DNA of 64,000 bases, from positions 1 to 64,000 of the forward strand of contig NZ_JADCBG010000110.1 of assembly GCF_020253645.1 (NCBI RefSeq), in the 5' to 3' direction. A program made the position numbers and the translations under genes. This DNA is from Phenylobacterium sp. (GTDB lineage Bacteria > Pseudomonadota > Alphaproteobacteria > Caulobacterales > Caulobacteraceae). Position 1 is the first letter of the stretch. Each line of letters begins with the position of its first letter. This document shows, one piece after another, positions 1-9,168 of the stretch. The notes under the pieces were generated by a model. It worked only from the letters and a program-made list of their open reading frames with translations. It was not told where the DNA came from and made no database searches.

Positions 1-463
1 GGGGTTCGATGCCCAGGACATGGGCCGCCCACACATTGATCACGCCGCCATGACAGAAGACCGCCACCTTGCCGCCGGGATGGGCGGCGATGATCTCCTC
101 CATGCCGTCGACCACCATCTTCTGGAACGCGGCCATGTCGACCCCGTGGCCGCCGGTGGCCATGGCCTGCCAGGCGGCGAAGTTCTCCTTCTTGAGCTCC
201 TCGGTGGGGATGTAGACCCCGGAGTTGCGGTCGAACTCGACAATGCCCGGGTGCTGCTGGACCTCATGCCCCACCAGTCCGGCGAAGGCCTCGGCGGTCT
301 GGACCGCGCGGCGCATGGTGGAGGACCAGGTGGCGTCGATGGGCTCCAGGGCCAGCCAGGCGGCGGCCCGGCGGGCCTGTTCCAGCCCCACCTCGTTCAG
401 GTGCGGGTCGGCGGTGGTCTCCATCCGGGCGGGGCGTCCGTGGCGGACCAGGATCAGCTCCAT
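1..463 (-). CDS. Histidine phosphatase family protein, 3' end cut by window edge
   Basis: About 154 N-terminal residues are visible; the gene runs off the left edge, so it is absent from the ORF track. The product begins MELILVRHGRPAR, carrying the RHG phosphohistidine motif of the phosphoglycerate mutase/acid phosphatase superfamily near residue 7. A second superfamily motif, CHGGVINVW, follows near residue 137. The catalytic His pair and flanking Arg are therefore present. The substrate cannot be told from this; broad-specificity phosphatases and cofactor phosphatases share the fold. It lies 26 bases downstream of dut on the same strand and may be the last gene of the coaBC-dut transcript. 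Confidence 0.85.
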   Translation of the reverse strand, partial: MELILVRHGRPARMETTADPHLNEVGLEQARRAAAWLALEPIDATWSSTMRRAVQTAEAFAGLVGHEVQQHPGIVEFDRNSGVYIPTEELKKENFAAWQAMATGGHGVDMAAFQKMVVDGMEEIIAAHPGGKVAVFCHGGVINVWAAHVLGIEP

Positions 464-489
464 GGGGTCTCTCCGTTCTGGGCTGCGGG

Positions 490-945
490 TCAGCGCCCGC
501 CTGTGGATCCGAAGCCGCCGGCGCCGCGGGCGGTGGCGTCCAGGGCACCCACCTCGCGCCAGGCCGCCTGGACCACCGGAGCAATGACCAGCTGGGCGAC
601 CCGGTCGCCCCGGCGGATGACGAAGTCTTCCTCACCAAGGTTCACGAGAAGGACCTTCAGCTCGCCTCGGTAGTCCGCATCGATGGTGCCGGGCGCGTTG
701 GCGACAGTGACGCCGGATTTCAGCGCCAAGCCCGAGCGCGGCCGCACCTGGGCCTCGAAGCCGTCCGGCAGGGCGAAGGCCAGGCCGGTGGGCACGGCGG
801 TCCGGGCGCCAGGGCGCAGGACCAGGGCCTCGTCCTCGGGCACGGCGGCCCTCAGGTCCATTCCAGCCGCCCCGGCGGTCTCATAGGCGGGCAAGGGCAG
901 GTCCGGATTGTGCGCCAGGCGCACGATGTCGACGACGGGCGTCAC
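490..945 (-). CDS. dut: Deoxyuridine 5'-triphosphate nucleotidohydrolase (dUTPase)
   Basis: This enzyme hydrolyses dUTP to dUMP and pyrophosphate, keeping uracil out of DNA and feeding thymidylate synthesis. The 151 aa match the usual trimeric dUTPase length. All conserved motifs are visible: AGMDLRA (27-33), RSGLALK (70-76), GTIDADYRG (86-94), RGDRVAQLV (112-120) and the C-terminal Gly-rich arm [10 protein letters not shown] (140-149), which closes over the active site. The start is GTG, overlapping the coaBC stop by four bases (GTGA), so the two are probably translationally coupled. The pairing of coaBC and dut is common in proteobacteria. Confidence 0.96.
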   Translation of the reverse strand: MTPVVDIVRLAHNPDLPLPAYETAGAAGMDLRAAVPEDEALVLRPGARTAVPTGLAFALPDGFEAQVRPRSGLALKSGVTVANAPGTIDADYRGELKVLLVNLGEEDFVIRRGDRVAQLVIAPVVQAAWREVGALDATARGAGGFGSTGGR

Positions 946-2150
946 GGGGCCTCTCCTTCCAGGGCGGCGGCGATCCGAGCGGCCAGCCTGCGGGCGACCT
1001 CGACCTTGGGGGCCTCTTCCCAGCGCTCGATCCCCTCGCGGGTGACGATGGAGACGGTGTTCTCGGTCCCGCCCATGACGCCGGGCCGGGACACGTCGTT
1101 GGCGACGATCCAGTCGCAGCCCTTCCGCGCCAGCTTGGCCCGGGCGTGGTCCTCGACGGTCTCGGTCTCGGCGGCGAAGCCGATGACCAGGGTCGGGCGT
1201 CCGGGGCTGCGGGACAGGGTGGCGAGGATGTCGGGGTTCTCCACCAGCCGGATCTCGGGCGGCGGCGCCCCTGCGACCTTCTTGGTCTTGCCCGCCGCGA
1301 CCTCGGCGGGGCGCCAGTCGGCCACGGCGGCCACGCAGACGGCGACATCGGCGGGCAGGGCGGCCTCGCAGGCGGCCAGCATTTCCCGCGCCGTCTCGAC
1401 GTCCACCCGACGGACGCCCGCCGGCGTGGGTTCGGCCACAGGGCCGGCCACCAGGGTGACCTCGGCGCCCAGGGCGGCCAGGGCCCCGGCGATGGCGAAA
1501 CCCTGCTTGCCGCTGGAACGGTTTGTCAGCACACGGACGGGATCGACCGGTTCCGCTGTAGGACCGGCGGTGACCAGGGCGCGCCGGCCGGCCAGCGGTC
1601 GGTGGGCCCCGGCCCCAAGGGCCTCAAGGATGGCGGCGCAGATCGCAGCGGGCTCGGCCATGCGCCCCGGACCGGTCTCGCCGCAGGCCATGTCCCCGAC
1701 GTCCGGCCCGACGATGCGGATCCCGTCGGATTGCAGGGCCGCAAGGTTCCTCCGGGTCGCTGGATGCGTCCACATGCGGACGTTCATGGCGGGGACCATC
1801 ATCACCGGCGTGTCGGTGGCGAGCAGGAGGGTCGTCGCCAGGTCATTGGCCAGTCCCGCCGCGGCCCGCGCCATCAGATCCGCTGTGGCCGGGGCCACAA
1901 CGACCAGGTCCGACGACCGGGACAGGCGGATGTGGCCCATCTCGGCCTCGTCGGTCAGGGAGAAGAGGTCGGTGTGGACCTTGTCCTCGCAGAGGGCCGC
2001 CAGGGACAGGGGGGTGACGAACTTCGACCCCGCCTCGGTCAGGACCGGTCGTACGGCGATCCCCCGCCCGCGCAGCAGGCGGACAAGCTCCAGACACTTG
2101 TAGGCCGCAATTCCGCCGCCCACGATCAATAGCACCCGTCTGTCCGACAT
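942..2150 (-). CDS. coaBC: Bifunctional phosphopantothenoylcysteine decarboxylase/phosphopantothenate-cysteine ligase
   Basis: The protein catalyses two steps of coenzyme A synthesis: ligation of cysteine to 4'-phosphopantothenate (CoaB) and decarboxylation to 4'-phosphopantetheine (CoaC). The flavin-binding CoaC half occupies about residues 1-180, with the active-site His in EMGHIRLSR, the PAMNVRMW motif and the [10 protein letters not shown] flap containing the catalytic Cys. The CoaB half follows, with [14 protein letters not shown] and NRSSGKQG for nucleotide binding. The track ORF starts at 2570, but the homologous protein begins at [13 protein letters not shown] (ATG 2148-2150), giving 402 aa, the normal length. 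The dut gene overlaps its end. Confidence 0.96.
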   Translation of the reverse strand: MSDRRVLLIVGGGIAAYKCLELVRLLRGRGIAVRPVLTEAGSKFVTPLSLAALCEDKVHTDLFSLTDEAEMGHIRLSRSSDLVVVAPATADLMARAAAGLANDLATTLLLATDTPVMMVPAMNVRMWTHPATRRNLAALQSDGIRIVGPDVGDMACGETGPGRMAEPAAICAAILEALGAGAHRPLAGRRALVTAGPTAEPVDPVRVLTNRSSGKQGFAIAGALAALGAEVTLVAGPVAEPTPAGVRRVDVETAREMLAACEAALPADVAVCVAAVADWRPAEVAAGKTKKVAGAPPPEIRLVENPDILATLSRSPGRPTLVIGFAAETETVEDHARAKLARKGCDWIVANDVSRPGVMGGTENTVSIVTREGIERWEEAPKVEVARRLAARIAAALEGEAP

Positions 2151-2268
2151 GGGTCCTGGCAGCCTCCAACAACGTCCCCGCCTCTTACGCCAAAACGACG
2201 GGACTCGACAAACCGGATACGATGTTCCTATTCTGTTCCGACCTGGGCGGGCGCACTGGGAGACCACC

Positions 2269-2850
2269 ATGACCAACCGTTCCGTCCGCACCCCTGTCGT
2301 GCTCGTCCTCGGGGCCCTTTCCCTCGCCGCCGCTCTGGCCGGCTGCGAGCGGCCCTCCGCCGTCCGCGCCGAAGCGGGTCCGTCCTCGGAGGACGCGCCG
2401 GCCGCCGCCAGCGCCGCCGCCGGCGGGGCCGCCGTCTTCGCTGATCGCCCCGGCGCGGGGTCGCAGGACGCGGCGACGGCCCCGGCGCCCCTGCTCGACG
2501 GACGCCCGCTCTGGACGTCCAGCCGGCGCGGTTCGGCCGAGGAGAACGCCCGCCGGGCCTTCGCCCGCAACGGCGAAAGCTTTGGCGCCGCCAGCCTCGA
2601 GGCCTATGTCCGCAAGGCCAGGGCCTTCATCGACGTCCCGCCGGCCGGGGCCGAGCGCCTGACCCGCCGCAATGGCGATGTCCTGCTTTATCATCCCGCC
2701 TCCAACACCTTCGCCGTGGCCAGCCGTGACGGCGACCCCCGGGCCTTCTTCCGTCCAGACGAGGGGGCGGCCTACTGGGCGGAGCAGAAAGCGCGGGAAA
2801 GCCGGGGCCGCACCGCCCGGGCCGGATCCGAACGGCCGTCAGAGGGCTGA
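2269..2850 (+). CDS. Small predicted lipoprotein, function unknown
   Basis: The 193-aa product starts MTNRSVRTP and has a hydrophobic stretch ending in LAALAGC, a lipobox (Cys at about residue 25), so it is predicted to be lipid-anchored at the membrane. An Ala/Gly/Pro-rich linker (about 30-85) precedes a conserved-looking domain (about 90-175) rich in Arg, with YVRKARAFIDVPP and DVLLYHPASNTFAV. The latter resembles phage/EndoU-related pyocin S-type 'YHPxTNTFAV' segments, but I do not assign function. The start was moved from 2149 to 2269 because the signal peptide begins there. It is divergent from coaBC, and its 3' end overlaps the convergent ubiB by 12 bases. Confidence 0.75.
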   Translation: MTNRSVRTPVVLVLGALSLAAALAGCERPSAVRAEAGPSSEDAPAAASAAAGGAAVFADRPGAGSQDAATAPAPLLDGRPLWTSSRRGSAEENARRAFARNGESFGAASLEAYVRKARAFIDVPPAGAERLTRRNGDVLLYHPASNTFAVASRDGDPRAFFRPDEGAAYWAEQKARESRGRTARAGSERPSEG

Positions 2851-4344
2851 GACCGCCACCACCAGGGCCGCCAGGGCCGAGACCAGGGCTGCGGCGGCCA
2901 GAATCACGGCCGCCGAAGCCTCGCGGCGCTCCGGCGCGGGCGGCGCGGGGGGCGTCTCCGCGAGCTTGGACAGCCTGGACAGGACGCGCCCGGCCTGTTC
3001 GCCCAGCCGGTTCAGGCGGGCCGCGGGGGACAGCTCCCGGGCCATCCAGCGCCGCACGACCGGGTCGGCCGCCGTCCAGATGTCGAGATCCGGCCATATC
3101 GACCTGGCCACGCCCTCGGCGGTCATCATGGTCTTCTGCAAGAGGACCAGCTCGGGCCGCAGGTGCATGTCGAACTGGCCTGTGATCTCGAACAGCTGGA
3201 TCAGGACCCGGCTCATGGGCACGTCCCGCGCCGTGCGCCCGAAGATCGGCTCCCCTACGGCGCGCAGGGCCTGGGCGAAGTCGCCCACCGCGTGCCGGGC
3301 GGGGACGTACCCGGCCTCGAAATGGATGCGCGCGACACGATCATAATCGCGCTGGAGGAAGCCCCAGAGGATTTCGGCCAGATAGCGCCGCTCGTCCGGC
3401 CCCAGCCGGCCGACGATGCCGAAGTCGACAGCCTCGATCCTGTCCGGCGCCGAGACGAAGAGGTTGCCCTCATGGAGGTCGGCGTGGAAGACGCCGTGGT
3501 CCAGGGCCTGGGCCAGGAAGGCGCGGATCAGGCCCGTCGCCAGGGCCTGCCGGTCGAGACCGGGCGCCTCGAGGCTGGCCGGGTCGGACAGTGGAATCCC
3601 CCGCGCCCATTCCAGGGTCAGGACACGGCGGCCCACCCCCTCCCAGACCACTATCGGCGCCGACATGTAGCCATCGAGCGCCATCACCGCGCGCAGCTCG
3701 TCCGCCCCCGCCGCCTCGAGCCGAAGGTCCAGCTCGCGCCGGACGGACTCGATGACCGAAGCCGCCAGGGTGCGCGGCTCCAGCCGTTTCGCATCCGGGG
3801 CGAAGCGCTCGGCGAGGCCCGCCGCCAGGTTCATGACCCGGGCGTCCACCTCGACCTGGCGCTCGATGCCGGGTCTCAGGACCTTGACCGCCACCCGGCG
3901 GCCGTCATGCAGCCGGGCCTCGTGGGCCTGGGCGAGCGAGGCCGCGGCCACCGGCGGGCCGAGCTCCGGGAAGAGGGTCTCGACGGGACGGCCAAGGCTG
4001 GCGGCGATCTCCCGGCGAGCGATCGCCAGGGGAAAGGGATCCAGCCGGTCCTTGAGCCTCGCCAGGTCCTGGGCGAACTCCGCCCCGAAGATGTCGGCCC
4101 GGGTGGACAGGAGTTGCCCCAGCTTGATGGCCACCGGCCCCATGCCCTCAAGACTTCGGGCGAGGCGCTCGCCGGGCCGGCCGCGCCTGGACGCCGGGCC
4201 GGCGAAGAGCCCCGCCAGCCGCGACATGCGCTCCAGGGCGGGCGGGTAGAGGGGCCGTAACTCCCGGGGCAGGAGGGCGTCGGCGCGCGCCAGCCGCCAT
4301 CCGGCCCCCGCCAGCCTCCCCGCCGCCGCCAGACCCGCCAGCAT
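2839..4344 (-). CDS. ubiB: Ubiquinone biosynthesis regulatory kinase/ATPase UbiB
   Basis: UbiB belongs to the ABC1/ADCK atypical kinase family and is needed for ubiquinone synthesis, probably as an ATPase helping extract lipid intermediates. Visible family marks are the KxGQ signature GPVAIKLGQLLSTR, the Ala-rich loop AAASLAQAHEA, the lysine in VAVKVLRPG, the catalytic-loop HADLHEGNLFV and the metal-binding VDFGIVGRL. The C terminus ends in a hydrophobic Ala/Leu/Val segment consistent with a membrane anchor. The track ORF extends through ubiE to 4602; the true start is ATG 4342-4344 (MLAGLAAAGRL), two bases after the ubiE stop, giving 501 aa. It forms an operon with ubiE. Confidence 0.94.
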   Translation of the reverse strand: MLAGLAAAGRLAGAGWRLARADALLPRELRPLYPPALERMSRLAGLFAGPASRRGRPGERLARSLEGMGPVAIKLGQLLSTRADIFGAEFAQDLARLKDRLDPFPLAIARREIAASLGRPVETLFPELGPPVAAASLAQAHEARLHDGRRVAVKVLRPGIERQVEVDARVMNLAAGLAERFAPDAKRLEPRTLAASVIESVRRELDLRLEAAGADELRAVMALDGYMSAPIVVWEGVGRRVLTLEWARGIPLSDPASLEAPGLDRQALATGLIRAFLAQALDHGVFHADLHEGNLFVSAPDRIEAVDFGIVGRLGPDERRYLAEILWGFLQRDYDRVARIHFEAGYVPARHAVGDFAQALRAVGEPIFGRTARDVPMSRVLIQLFEITGQFDMHLRPELVLLQKTMMTAEGVARSIWPDLDIWTAADPVVRRWMARELSPAARLNRLGEQAGRVLSRLSKLAETPPAPPAPERREASAAVILAAAALVSALAALVVAVSAL

Positions 4345-4346
4345 CC

Positions 4347-5096
4347 TCAGACCGCCCAGCCGTGATGCAGGGCCGCGACCCCGCCGGTGAAGTTGGTGTA
4401 GCCCGCCCGGCCGAAGCCTGCGGCCTCGATCATCGACTGGAAGGTCTTCTGGTCCGGGAACCGGCGGATGCTCTCCACCAGGTACTGGTAGGAGTCCCGG
4501 TCGCCCGCGATCCTCTCGCCCATGAAAGGAATGACCCGGAAGGAATAGGCGTCGTAGAGTCGCGCCAGGGCCGGGGCGGGGGGCCGGGAGAACTCCAGGC
4601 ACAGAAAGCGGCCGCCCGGCTTCAGGACCCGACGGGCCTCCCGCAGGGCGGCGGGGATGTCGGTGACGTTGCGGATGCCGAAGCTGATGACGTAGGCGTC
4701 GGCGCAGGCGTCGGGCAGGGGCAGGCGCTGGGCGTCGCCGACGGCCCAGTCGATCTCCGGCTCCAGGCCCCTGTCACGGCCGGCGGCGATCATCTCGGCG
4801 TTGTAGTCGATCACCAGGATGCGGGCGTCCGGCCCCCCCCGCCTGCTCCGCGCCCGCCGGGCGAGGTCGGCGAAACGCCGGGCCATGTCGCCGGTGCCGC
4901 CGGCGCAGTCGATGATGGTCTCGCCCGGCTGGGGGTTGAGCCGCGCCGCCGCGGCGTCCTTCCAGAGCCTGTGGACGCCCGCGCTCATGACGTCGTTCAT
5001 CAGGTCGTAGCGGCTCGCCACGCGGTCGAAGACCCCGCGCACCAGGCCGGGCTTCTCCCGGGGATCGACGTCCCGAAATCCGAAGGTCGCGCTCAT
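4347..5096 (-). CDS. ubiE: Ubiquinone/menaquinone C-methyltransferase UbiE
   Basis: This SAM-dependent methyltransferase adds the C-methyl group in ubiquinone (and menaquinone) biosynthesis. The 249-aa product carries the family signature near the N terminus ([20 protein letters not shown]), the SAM-binding motif [14 protein letters not shown], and motifs [13 protein letters not shown] and [15 protein letters not shown]. The C terminus [14 protein letters not shown] is also typical of UbiE. It is the first gene of the ubiE-ubiB pair and is divergent from mutM across about 109 bases. Confidence 0.96.
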   Translation of the reverse strand: MSATFGFRDVDPREKPGLVRGVFDRVASRYDLMNDVMSAGVHRLWKDAAAARLNPQPGETIIDCAGGTGDMARRFADLARRARSRRGGPDARILVIDYNAEMIAAGRDRGLEPEIDWAVGDAQRLPLPDACADAYVISFGIRNVTDIPAALREARRVLKPGGRFLCLEFSRPPAPALARLYDAYSFRVIPFMGERIAGDRDSYQYLVESIRRFPDQKTFQSMIEAAGFGRAGYTNFTGGVAALHHGWAV

Positions 5097-5205
5097 GCCG
5101 GGCTCTTAGAACGACGGGGCCCCGCGGGAAAGCGGCTTCACGCGATACGCGGCCCCGCCCCGCCCGCCGGTTGCCCTGCGCGCCGGGCCGTGCGAGGCCA
5201 TCCCC

Positions 5206-6060
5206 ATGCCCGAACTTCCCGAAGTCGAGACTGTCCGCCGCGGCCTGGCGCCCGTGCTAGAGGGCCGCCGCCTTGCGCGCGTCGAGGCCCGCAGACCCGA
5301 CCTGAGGTTCCCCTTCCCGGAGGGCTTCGTCCAGCGCCTGGCCGGCGCCCGGGTCATCGCCCTGAGGCGCAGGGCCAAGTACCTACTCGCCGACCTCGAC
5401 CGCGGCGAGACCCTGATCGCCCACCTCGGCATGAGCGGCCGGTTCCGGATCGAAGGGACGCAGGCGCCAGGCCGGTTCCACCATCCGGTCGGCGACAATC
5501 CGCGGCACGACCATGTGATCTTCGACACCGAGGAGGGTGGTCGCATCGTCTATCACGATCCCCGGCGCTTCGGTTTCATGGGCCTTGTCCCCACAGCGGA
5601 CCTTGAGCGGCATCCCTGGTTCGCCGGCATGGGCCCCGAACCCCTCTCGGACGCCTTCGGGGGAAGTCGGCTGGCCGAGGCCTTCGAAGGGCGCCGGCAG
5701 GGCCCCAAGACCCTTCTCCTGGACCAGCGCACGGTGGCGGGGCTGGGCAATATCTATGTCTGCGAGGCCCTGCATGAGGCGCGGATCTCTCCCTTCCGTC
5801 CGGCGGGCCGGATCTCGCAGGCCCGCCTCGACGGCCTGGCCCGCACGGTGAAGGCGGTCCTGGAGCGGGCCATCGCGGCGGGCGGCTCGACCCTCAGGGA
5901 CTTCTCCGCCGCAGACGGGGCCCTCGGCTATTTCCAGCACAGCTTCCGCGCCTACGACCGCGAGGGCGAGGCCTGCGCCAACGCCGGCTGCGGCGGGCGG
6001 ATCCGCCGGCGGGTCCAGGCCGGCCGGTCCACCTTCTGGTGTCCCGCCTGCCAGAGGTGA
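5206..6060 (+). CDS. mutM: Formamidopyrimidine-DNA glycosylase (Fpg/MutM)
   Basis: This bifunctional base-excision glycosylase/AP lyase removes 8-oxoguanine and formamidopyrimidines. The mature N terminus PELPEVE supplies the catalytic Pro and Glu. The lysine in RRRAKYLL (about residue 57), the helix-two-turn-helix region around [21 protein letters not shown] and the C-terminal zinc finger are present. The finger is CANAGCGG...FWCPACQR with four Cys in the CX4C spacing often seen in alphaproteobacteria. The 284 aa match the family length. The gene sits in the conserved ubiE-mutM-enoyl-CoA hydratase-rpsT-dnaA neighbourhood. Confidence 0.97.
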   Translation: MPELPEVETVRRGLAPVLEGRRLARVEARRPDLRFPFPEGFVQRLAGARVIALRRRAKYLLADLDRGETLIAHLGMSGRFRIEGTQAPGRFHHPVGDNPRHDHVIFDTEEGGRIVYHDPRRFGFMGLVPTADLERHPWFAGMGPEPLSDAFGGSRLAEAFEGRRQGPKTLLLDQRTVAGLGNIYVCEALHEARISPFRPAGRISQARLDGLARTVKAVLERAIAAGGSTLRDFSAADGALGYFQHSFRAYDREGEACANAGCGGRIRRRVQAGRSTFWCPACQR

Positions 6061-6124
6061 CGCCGCCCTTGGCCTTTTCGCCCCCGCCGCCTAAAGCGAC
6101 GGGAATACTCCGCCGGAGACCCCC

Positions 6125-6901
6125 ATGGCCTACGAGACCCTGATCGTCGAAGCCCACGACGCCGTCGCCCTGATCCGCCTGAACCGTCCGGAGGCGCTCA
6201 ACGCCCTCAACAGCCAGCTCCTCGAGGAGCTTGGCCGGGCGCTGGACGCCGCCGAGGCCGACCCTGGCGTCCGCTGCCTGGTCCTCACCGGCTCCGAGCG
6301 GGCCTTTGCGGCCGGCGCCGACATCAAGGAGATGTCGGACAGGTCCTATGCCGAGATGTTCGCCAGCGACTTCTTCGGCCCGGCGGCGCGCCGGATCGAG
6401 GCCTGCCGCAAGCCCATCATCGCCGCCGTCTCAGGATACGCCCTGGGCGGCGGCTGCGAGCTCGCCATGCTCTGCGATTTCATCATCGCTTCGGAGACGG
6501 CGAAGTTCGGGCAGCCCGAGATCAACCTCGGGGTCATGCCCGGCATAGGCGGCACCCAGAGGCTGACCCGGCTGGTGGGCAAGTCCAAGGCCATGGACAT
6601 GATCCTCACCGGCCGGATGATGGACGCCGCAGAGGCCGAGCGCGCGGGCCTGGCGTCCCGCGTGGTTCCCGCCGACCGGCTGATCGCGGAGGCCCTGGAA
6701 GCCGCCGGGAAGATCGCCGGCCAGTCCCCCCTCGCCGTGATGATGAATATCGAGCTGGTGGACGCCGCCTACGAGACCACCCTGGCGACCGGCGTGGCCA
6801 TGGAGCGCAGGCTCTTTCACTCCCTCTTCGCCTTCGAGGACCAGAAGGAGGGGATGGCCGCCTTCATCGAAAAGCGTAAGCCCCAGTTCAGGGGCCGGTG
6901 A
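6125..6901 (+). CDS. Enoyl-CoA hydratase (crotonase family)
   Basis: The 258-aa crotonase-fold protein is predicted to hydrate trans-2-enoyl-CoA in fatty acid or related acyl-CoA breakdown. Oxyanion-hole segments [11 protein letters not shown] (about 59-69) and [11 protein letters not shown] are present, as are the catalytic glutamates in the GCELA and PEINLG contexts and the family signature [14 protein letters not shown]. The C terminus [12 protein letters not shown] is the usual ending for short-chain enoyl-CoA hydratases (EchA/PaaF-like). The start ATG 6125 follows a short gap after mutM. The exact chain-length preference is not readable from sequence. Confidence 0.93.
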   Translation: MAYETLIVEAHDAVALIRLNRPEALNALNSQLLEELGRALDAAEADPGVRCLVLTGSERAFAAGADIKEMSDRSYAEMFASDFFGPAARRIEACRKPIIAAVSGYALGGGCELAMLCDFIIASETAKFGQPEINLGVMPGIGGTQRLTRLVGKSKAMDMILTGRMMDAAEAERAGLASRVVPADRLIAEALEAAGKIAGQSPLAVMMNIELVDAAYETTLATGVAMERRLFHSLFAFEDQKEGMAAFIEKRKPQFRGR

Positions 6902-6915
6902 GACGGCGCACCGCA

Positions 6916-6944
6916 TTGACCGGTCGGGCTCCATCCCGTATACC
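6916..6944 (+). promoter_or_regulatory. Sigma70-type promoter of rpsT
   Basis: TTGACC (6916-6921) and TATACC (6939-6944) are separated by exactly 17 bases, about 65 bases ahead of the rpsT start. This is the best housekeeping-type promoter seen by eye in the window. It would give a leader of roughly 60 nt. Confidence 0.7.
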
Positions 6945-7008
6945 CGCGCCTCCGAATTCGGCCGTTGTCCTGAACGGGCGACGGCGTCTCCTCTCAGAGA
7001 GCTGAAGC

Positions 7009-7278
7009 ATGGCCAATAACCCCGGCGCCCGGAAGGCGGTCCGCAAGATCGCCCGCCGTACGGAAGTCAACAAGGCGCGCCGCTCCCGAGTGCGGACCTA
7101 TCTCCGGAAGTTCGACGAGGCCCTTGCGTCGGGCGACCTCGCAGCGGCGAAGACTGCCTTTGTCGAGGCCGAGTCCGAGCTGATGCGCGCCGTGTCCAAG
7201 GGCGTGGTTCATCGCAACACCGGATCGAGGAAGGTCTCTCGTCTCGCCGCCCGCCTGCGCAAGGCGTCAGCTGCCTGA
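7009..7278 (+). CDS. rpsT: 30S ribosomal protein S20
   Basis: This 89-aa basic protein binds 16S rRNA in the body of the small subunit. It begins [17 protein letters not shown] and ends [16 protein letters not shown], matching S20 length and its three-helix, Lys/Arg-rich composition, with the typical [18 protein letters not shown] segment. It has its own promoter upstream and an intrinsic terminator downstream, so it is probably a single-gene transcript. The rpsT-dnaA adjacency is characteristic of Caulobacterales. Confidence 0.97.
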   Translation: MANNPGARKAVRKIARRTEVNKARRSRVRTYLRKFDEALASGDLAAAKTAFVEAESELMRAVSKGVVHRNTGSRKVSRLAARLRKASAA

Positions 7279-7334
7279 GGCGGACGATCTCTTTCGGGTC
7301 AACCGCCCGTCAAATCGTTGGATTGATTTAAGAA

Positions 7335-7367
7335 GAGGCCCAGCCCCCGGCGGGGCCTCGCCTTTTT
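7335..7367 (+). terminator. Intrinsic terminator after rpsT
   Basis: The stem GAGGCCC (7335-7341) pairs with GGGCCTC (7353-7359), followed by CG and a run of five T (7363-7367). It lies 57 bases past the rpsT stop and separates rpsT from the dnaA promoter region. Confidence 0.75.
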
Positions 7368-7385
7368 GGTTCGTGTTTTTCCGGG

Positions 7386-7424
7386 CCTGTGACAGGTCCT
7401 GAAACGTCCTGATATGGATCAGGA
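7386..7424. promoter_or_regulatory. Two inverted repeats in the dnaA upstream region
   Basis: CCTGT-G-ACAGG (7386-7396) is followed by TCCTGAT-N4-ATCAGGA (7407-7424), with an extra direct GTCCTGA between them. Both dyads are perfect and lie 260-300 bases ahead of dnaA, outside any gene. They may be binding sites of a dimeric regulator; no known motif was recognised. Confidence 0.45.
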
Positions 7425-7458
7425 AAAGCGCACTTCCTTGCGGAAATTGGCTTTCCCG

Positions 7459-7527
7459 GAGTCAACGAAAATATCCGCTGAAGCGAGAAAGAATCTGCGT
7501 TGACCGGCCCTTTCCGGCCACTAGTGT
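7459..7527 (+). promoter_or_regulatory. Candidate dnaA promoter with two GANTC sites
   Basis: GAGTC (7459-7463) and GAATC (7491-7495) are targets of the CcrM adenine methyltransferase in Caulobacterales. Just downstream, TTGACC (7500-7505) and TAGTGT (7522-7527), spaced by 16 bases, form a moderate sigma70-type promoter. In C. crescentus, methylation of the dnaA promoter affects its transcription; the same is inferred here. The remaining 7528-7685 would be a leader of about 150 nt with no further clear structure. I saw no cluster of DnaA boxes in this 407-base interval. Confidence 0.45.
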
Positions 7528-7685
7528 TGGGGCCGTAGAGCGTTTTTCCAAGCGACCTCAATAATCAAAAGACAGCAGCTGGCGACCTGGGTCGCGGCAG
7601 CTTCAGGGTCCTTTTGCGCTTTAGCGGAGCGCTCTCTCGCCAGTGTCGGCGGGTGGGCGAGAACGGGTCAGGACTGGGTGGGGTG

Positions 7686-9155
7686 ATGGCGAGCGGGAGC
7701 GTATCGAAGGATGATGCATCGGTCGAAGTCTGGAACAGAACCTGCCAGGTTCTGAGGCGGGAGCTCGGCGAGGCGACCTTCGGTTCCTGGCTCGGCCAGG
7801 CCTCGCTGCGCGAGCAGGACGGCGGCGTCTGTCTCGTGGCCGCCACAGGGGTGGCCCGTGACTGGATTCGCCGCCACGCCTGGCGTCGGATCGGTGAGCT
7901 CTGGGCCCAGAACGATCCGATGGGGCGCAGCCTCGCCCTCAAGTCCAAGATGGAGTTTGAGGGGCAGGGTGCAGGAACGTGGCGGGATGTTCAGGCTCCA
8001 TCCGCGGCGCCGGCGACGCCCGCAGGGACCGCGCACGCCAGATCGTCAGCGGACCCGGCGCCCGCACCTGCGCCAGCGTCTGGCTCCACCGCTGTTCCTC
8101 CCCCGTCGGGCGGGCGGCTTCAGGGCCTGCAGGAGCGCTTCAGCTTCGAGACCTTCGTCCCCGGGCCTTCCAACGAGTTCGCCTTCGCGGTGGCGCGGAG
8201 GGTGGCGTCCTGGGCCGATGGTCACTTCAACCCCGTCCTGTTCCATGGACCCTATGGCTTCGGCAAGACGCACCTCCTCAACGCCCTCGCGTGGGAGGCC
8301 ATGCAGACAGGAGAGGCGCGCCGGGTCGTCTATCTGACGGCCGAGAGGTTCACCTCGACATTCGTCCGGGCGATCCAGGATCGACAGACCGCTGCCTTCA
8401 AGGCGGAGCTCAGGAACGCCGACCTTCTCCTGATCGACGACGTTCATTTTGTCGCCGGCAAGCAGAACACGCAGGAAGAGCTCTTCCATACCCTCATCGC
8501 CCTGATCGAGGATGGCCGGCGCGTCGTCCTCACGGCGGACCGCTCCCCGTCGGACCTGTCCGAGATGGAGCCGCGACTCCGGTCTCACCTTCAGTCAGGT
8601 CTTGTTTGCGGCATCGAGCCTGCCGACCGCACCCTTCGTCTGGGCATTCTTGAGCGGAAGCTCGCTATCCTCGCCCAGGCGGGAGGTTTCCTGCCGTCGG
8701 TCCGGAGTGAAGTTCTCCAGTTCCTGGCGGACCGCTTCTCGGACTCGGTCCGGGAGCTTGAAGGCGCCCTCAACACCCTGATCGCCCGCGTGGGCGGCGA
8801 TATCGCCCGGCTTGGCCTGGACGAGGCGCAGGCGATCCTGCGGCCTCACCTCGCCTGCAATGAGAAGCGGGTGACGGTCGATCAGATCCAGAAGGCCGTG
8901 GCTGAGCACTATGGTCTCAAGCAGGCCGACATCGTCTCGGAACGCCGGGCGCGGATCGTGGCGCGGCCGCGCCAGGCGGCCATGTGGATCGCCAAGCAGA
9001 TCACCACGCGGTCCCTGCCGGACATCGGGCGCCGGTTCGGCGGCCGGGACCACACAACGGTCCTGCACGCCGTTCGACGGATTGAGGCCCTCAAGCAGGA
9101 GGACGTCGTCCTTGCCCGGGATCTCGATGCGATCATCCGTAAACTGAGAAGCTGA
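7686..9155 (+). CDS. dnaA: Chromosomal replication initiator DnaA
   Basis: DnaA binds origin DnaA boxes, opens DNA and loads helicase; in Caulobacterales it is also a cell-cycle transcription factor. Domain I is at the N terminus (VWNRTCQVLRRELGEATFGSWL), then a Pro/Ala-rich linker, then the AAA+ domain with Walker A GPYGFGKTHL and Walker B LLLIDDVHF. The arginine-finger region MEPRLRSHLQSG and the domain IV box-binding signature RRFGGRDHTTVLHAVRRIE follow. The track starts at 7614, but MASGSVSKDD (ATG 7686) fits the family N terminus and gives 489 aa. The upstream region holds GANTC sites and palindromes. Confidence 0.96.
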   Translation: MASGSVSKDDASVEVWNRTCQVLRRELGEATFGSWLGQASLREQDGGVCLVAATGVARDWIRRHAWRRIGELWAQNDPMGRSLALKSKMEFEGQGAGTWRDVQAPSAAPATPAGTAHARSSADPAPAPAPASGSTAVPPPSGGRLQGLQERFSFETFVPGPSNEFAFAVARRVASWADGHFNPVLFHGPYGFGKTHLLNALAWEAMQTGEARRVVYLTAERFTSTFVRAIQDRQTAAFKAELRNADLLLIDDVHFVAGKQNTQEELFHTLIALIEDGRRVVLTADRSPSDLSEMEPRLRSHLQSGLVCGIEPADRTLRLGILERKLAILAQAGGFLPSVRSEVLQFLADRFSDSVRELEGALNTLIARVGGDIARLGLDEAQAILRPHLACNEKRVTVDQIQKAVAEHYGLKQADIVSERRARIVARPRQAAMWIAKQITTRSLPDIGRRFGGRDHTTVLHAVRRIEALKQEDVVLARDLDAIIRKLRS

Positions 9156-9168
9156 GCCCCGGCTCAGC
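9151..9168. terminator. Hairpin shared by the dnaA and DUF2087 stops
   Basis: GCTGAGCC (9151-9158) and GGCTCAGC (9161-9168) form a perfect 8-bp stem with a 2-base centre. The dnaA stop and the convergent gene's stop each lie in one arm. There is no T-tract, so this is a candidate bidirectional transcription barrier rather than a classical terminator. Confidence 0.4.

Noticed and set aside
7279-7685. Replication origin next to dnaA
   Set aside because: No cluster of DnaA boxes or AT-rich unwinding region was seen; in Caulobacter the origin lies near hemE, not at dnaA.
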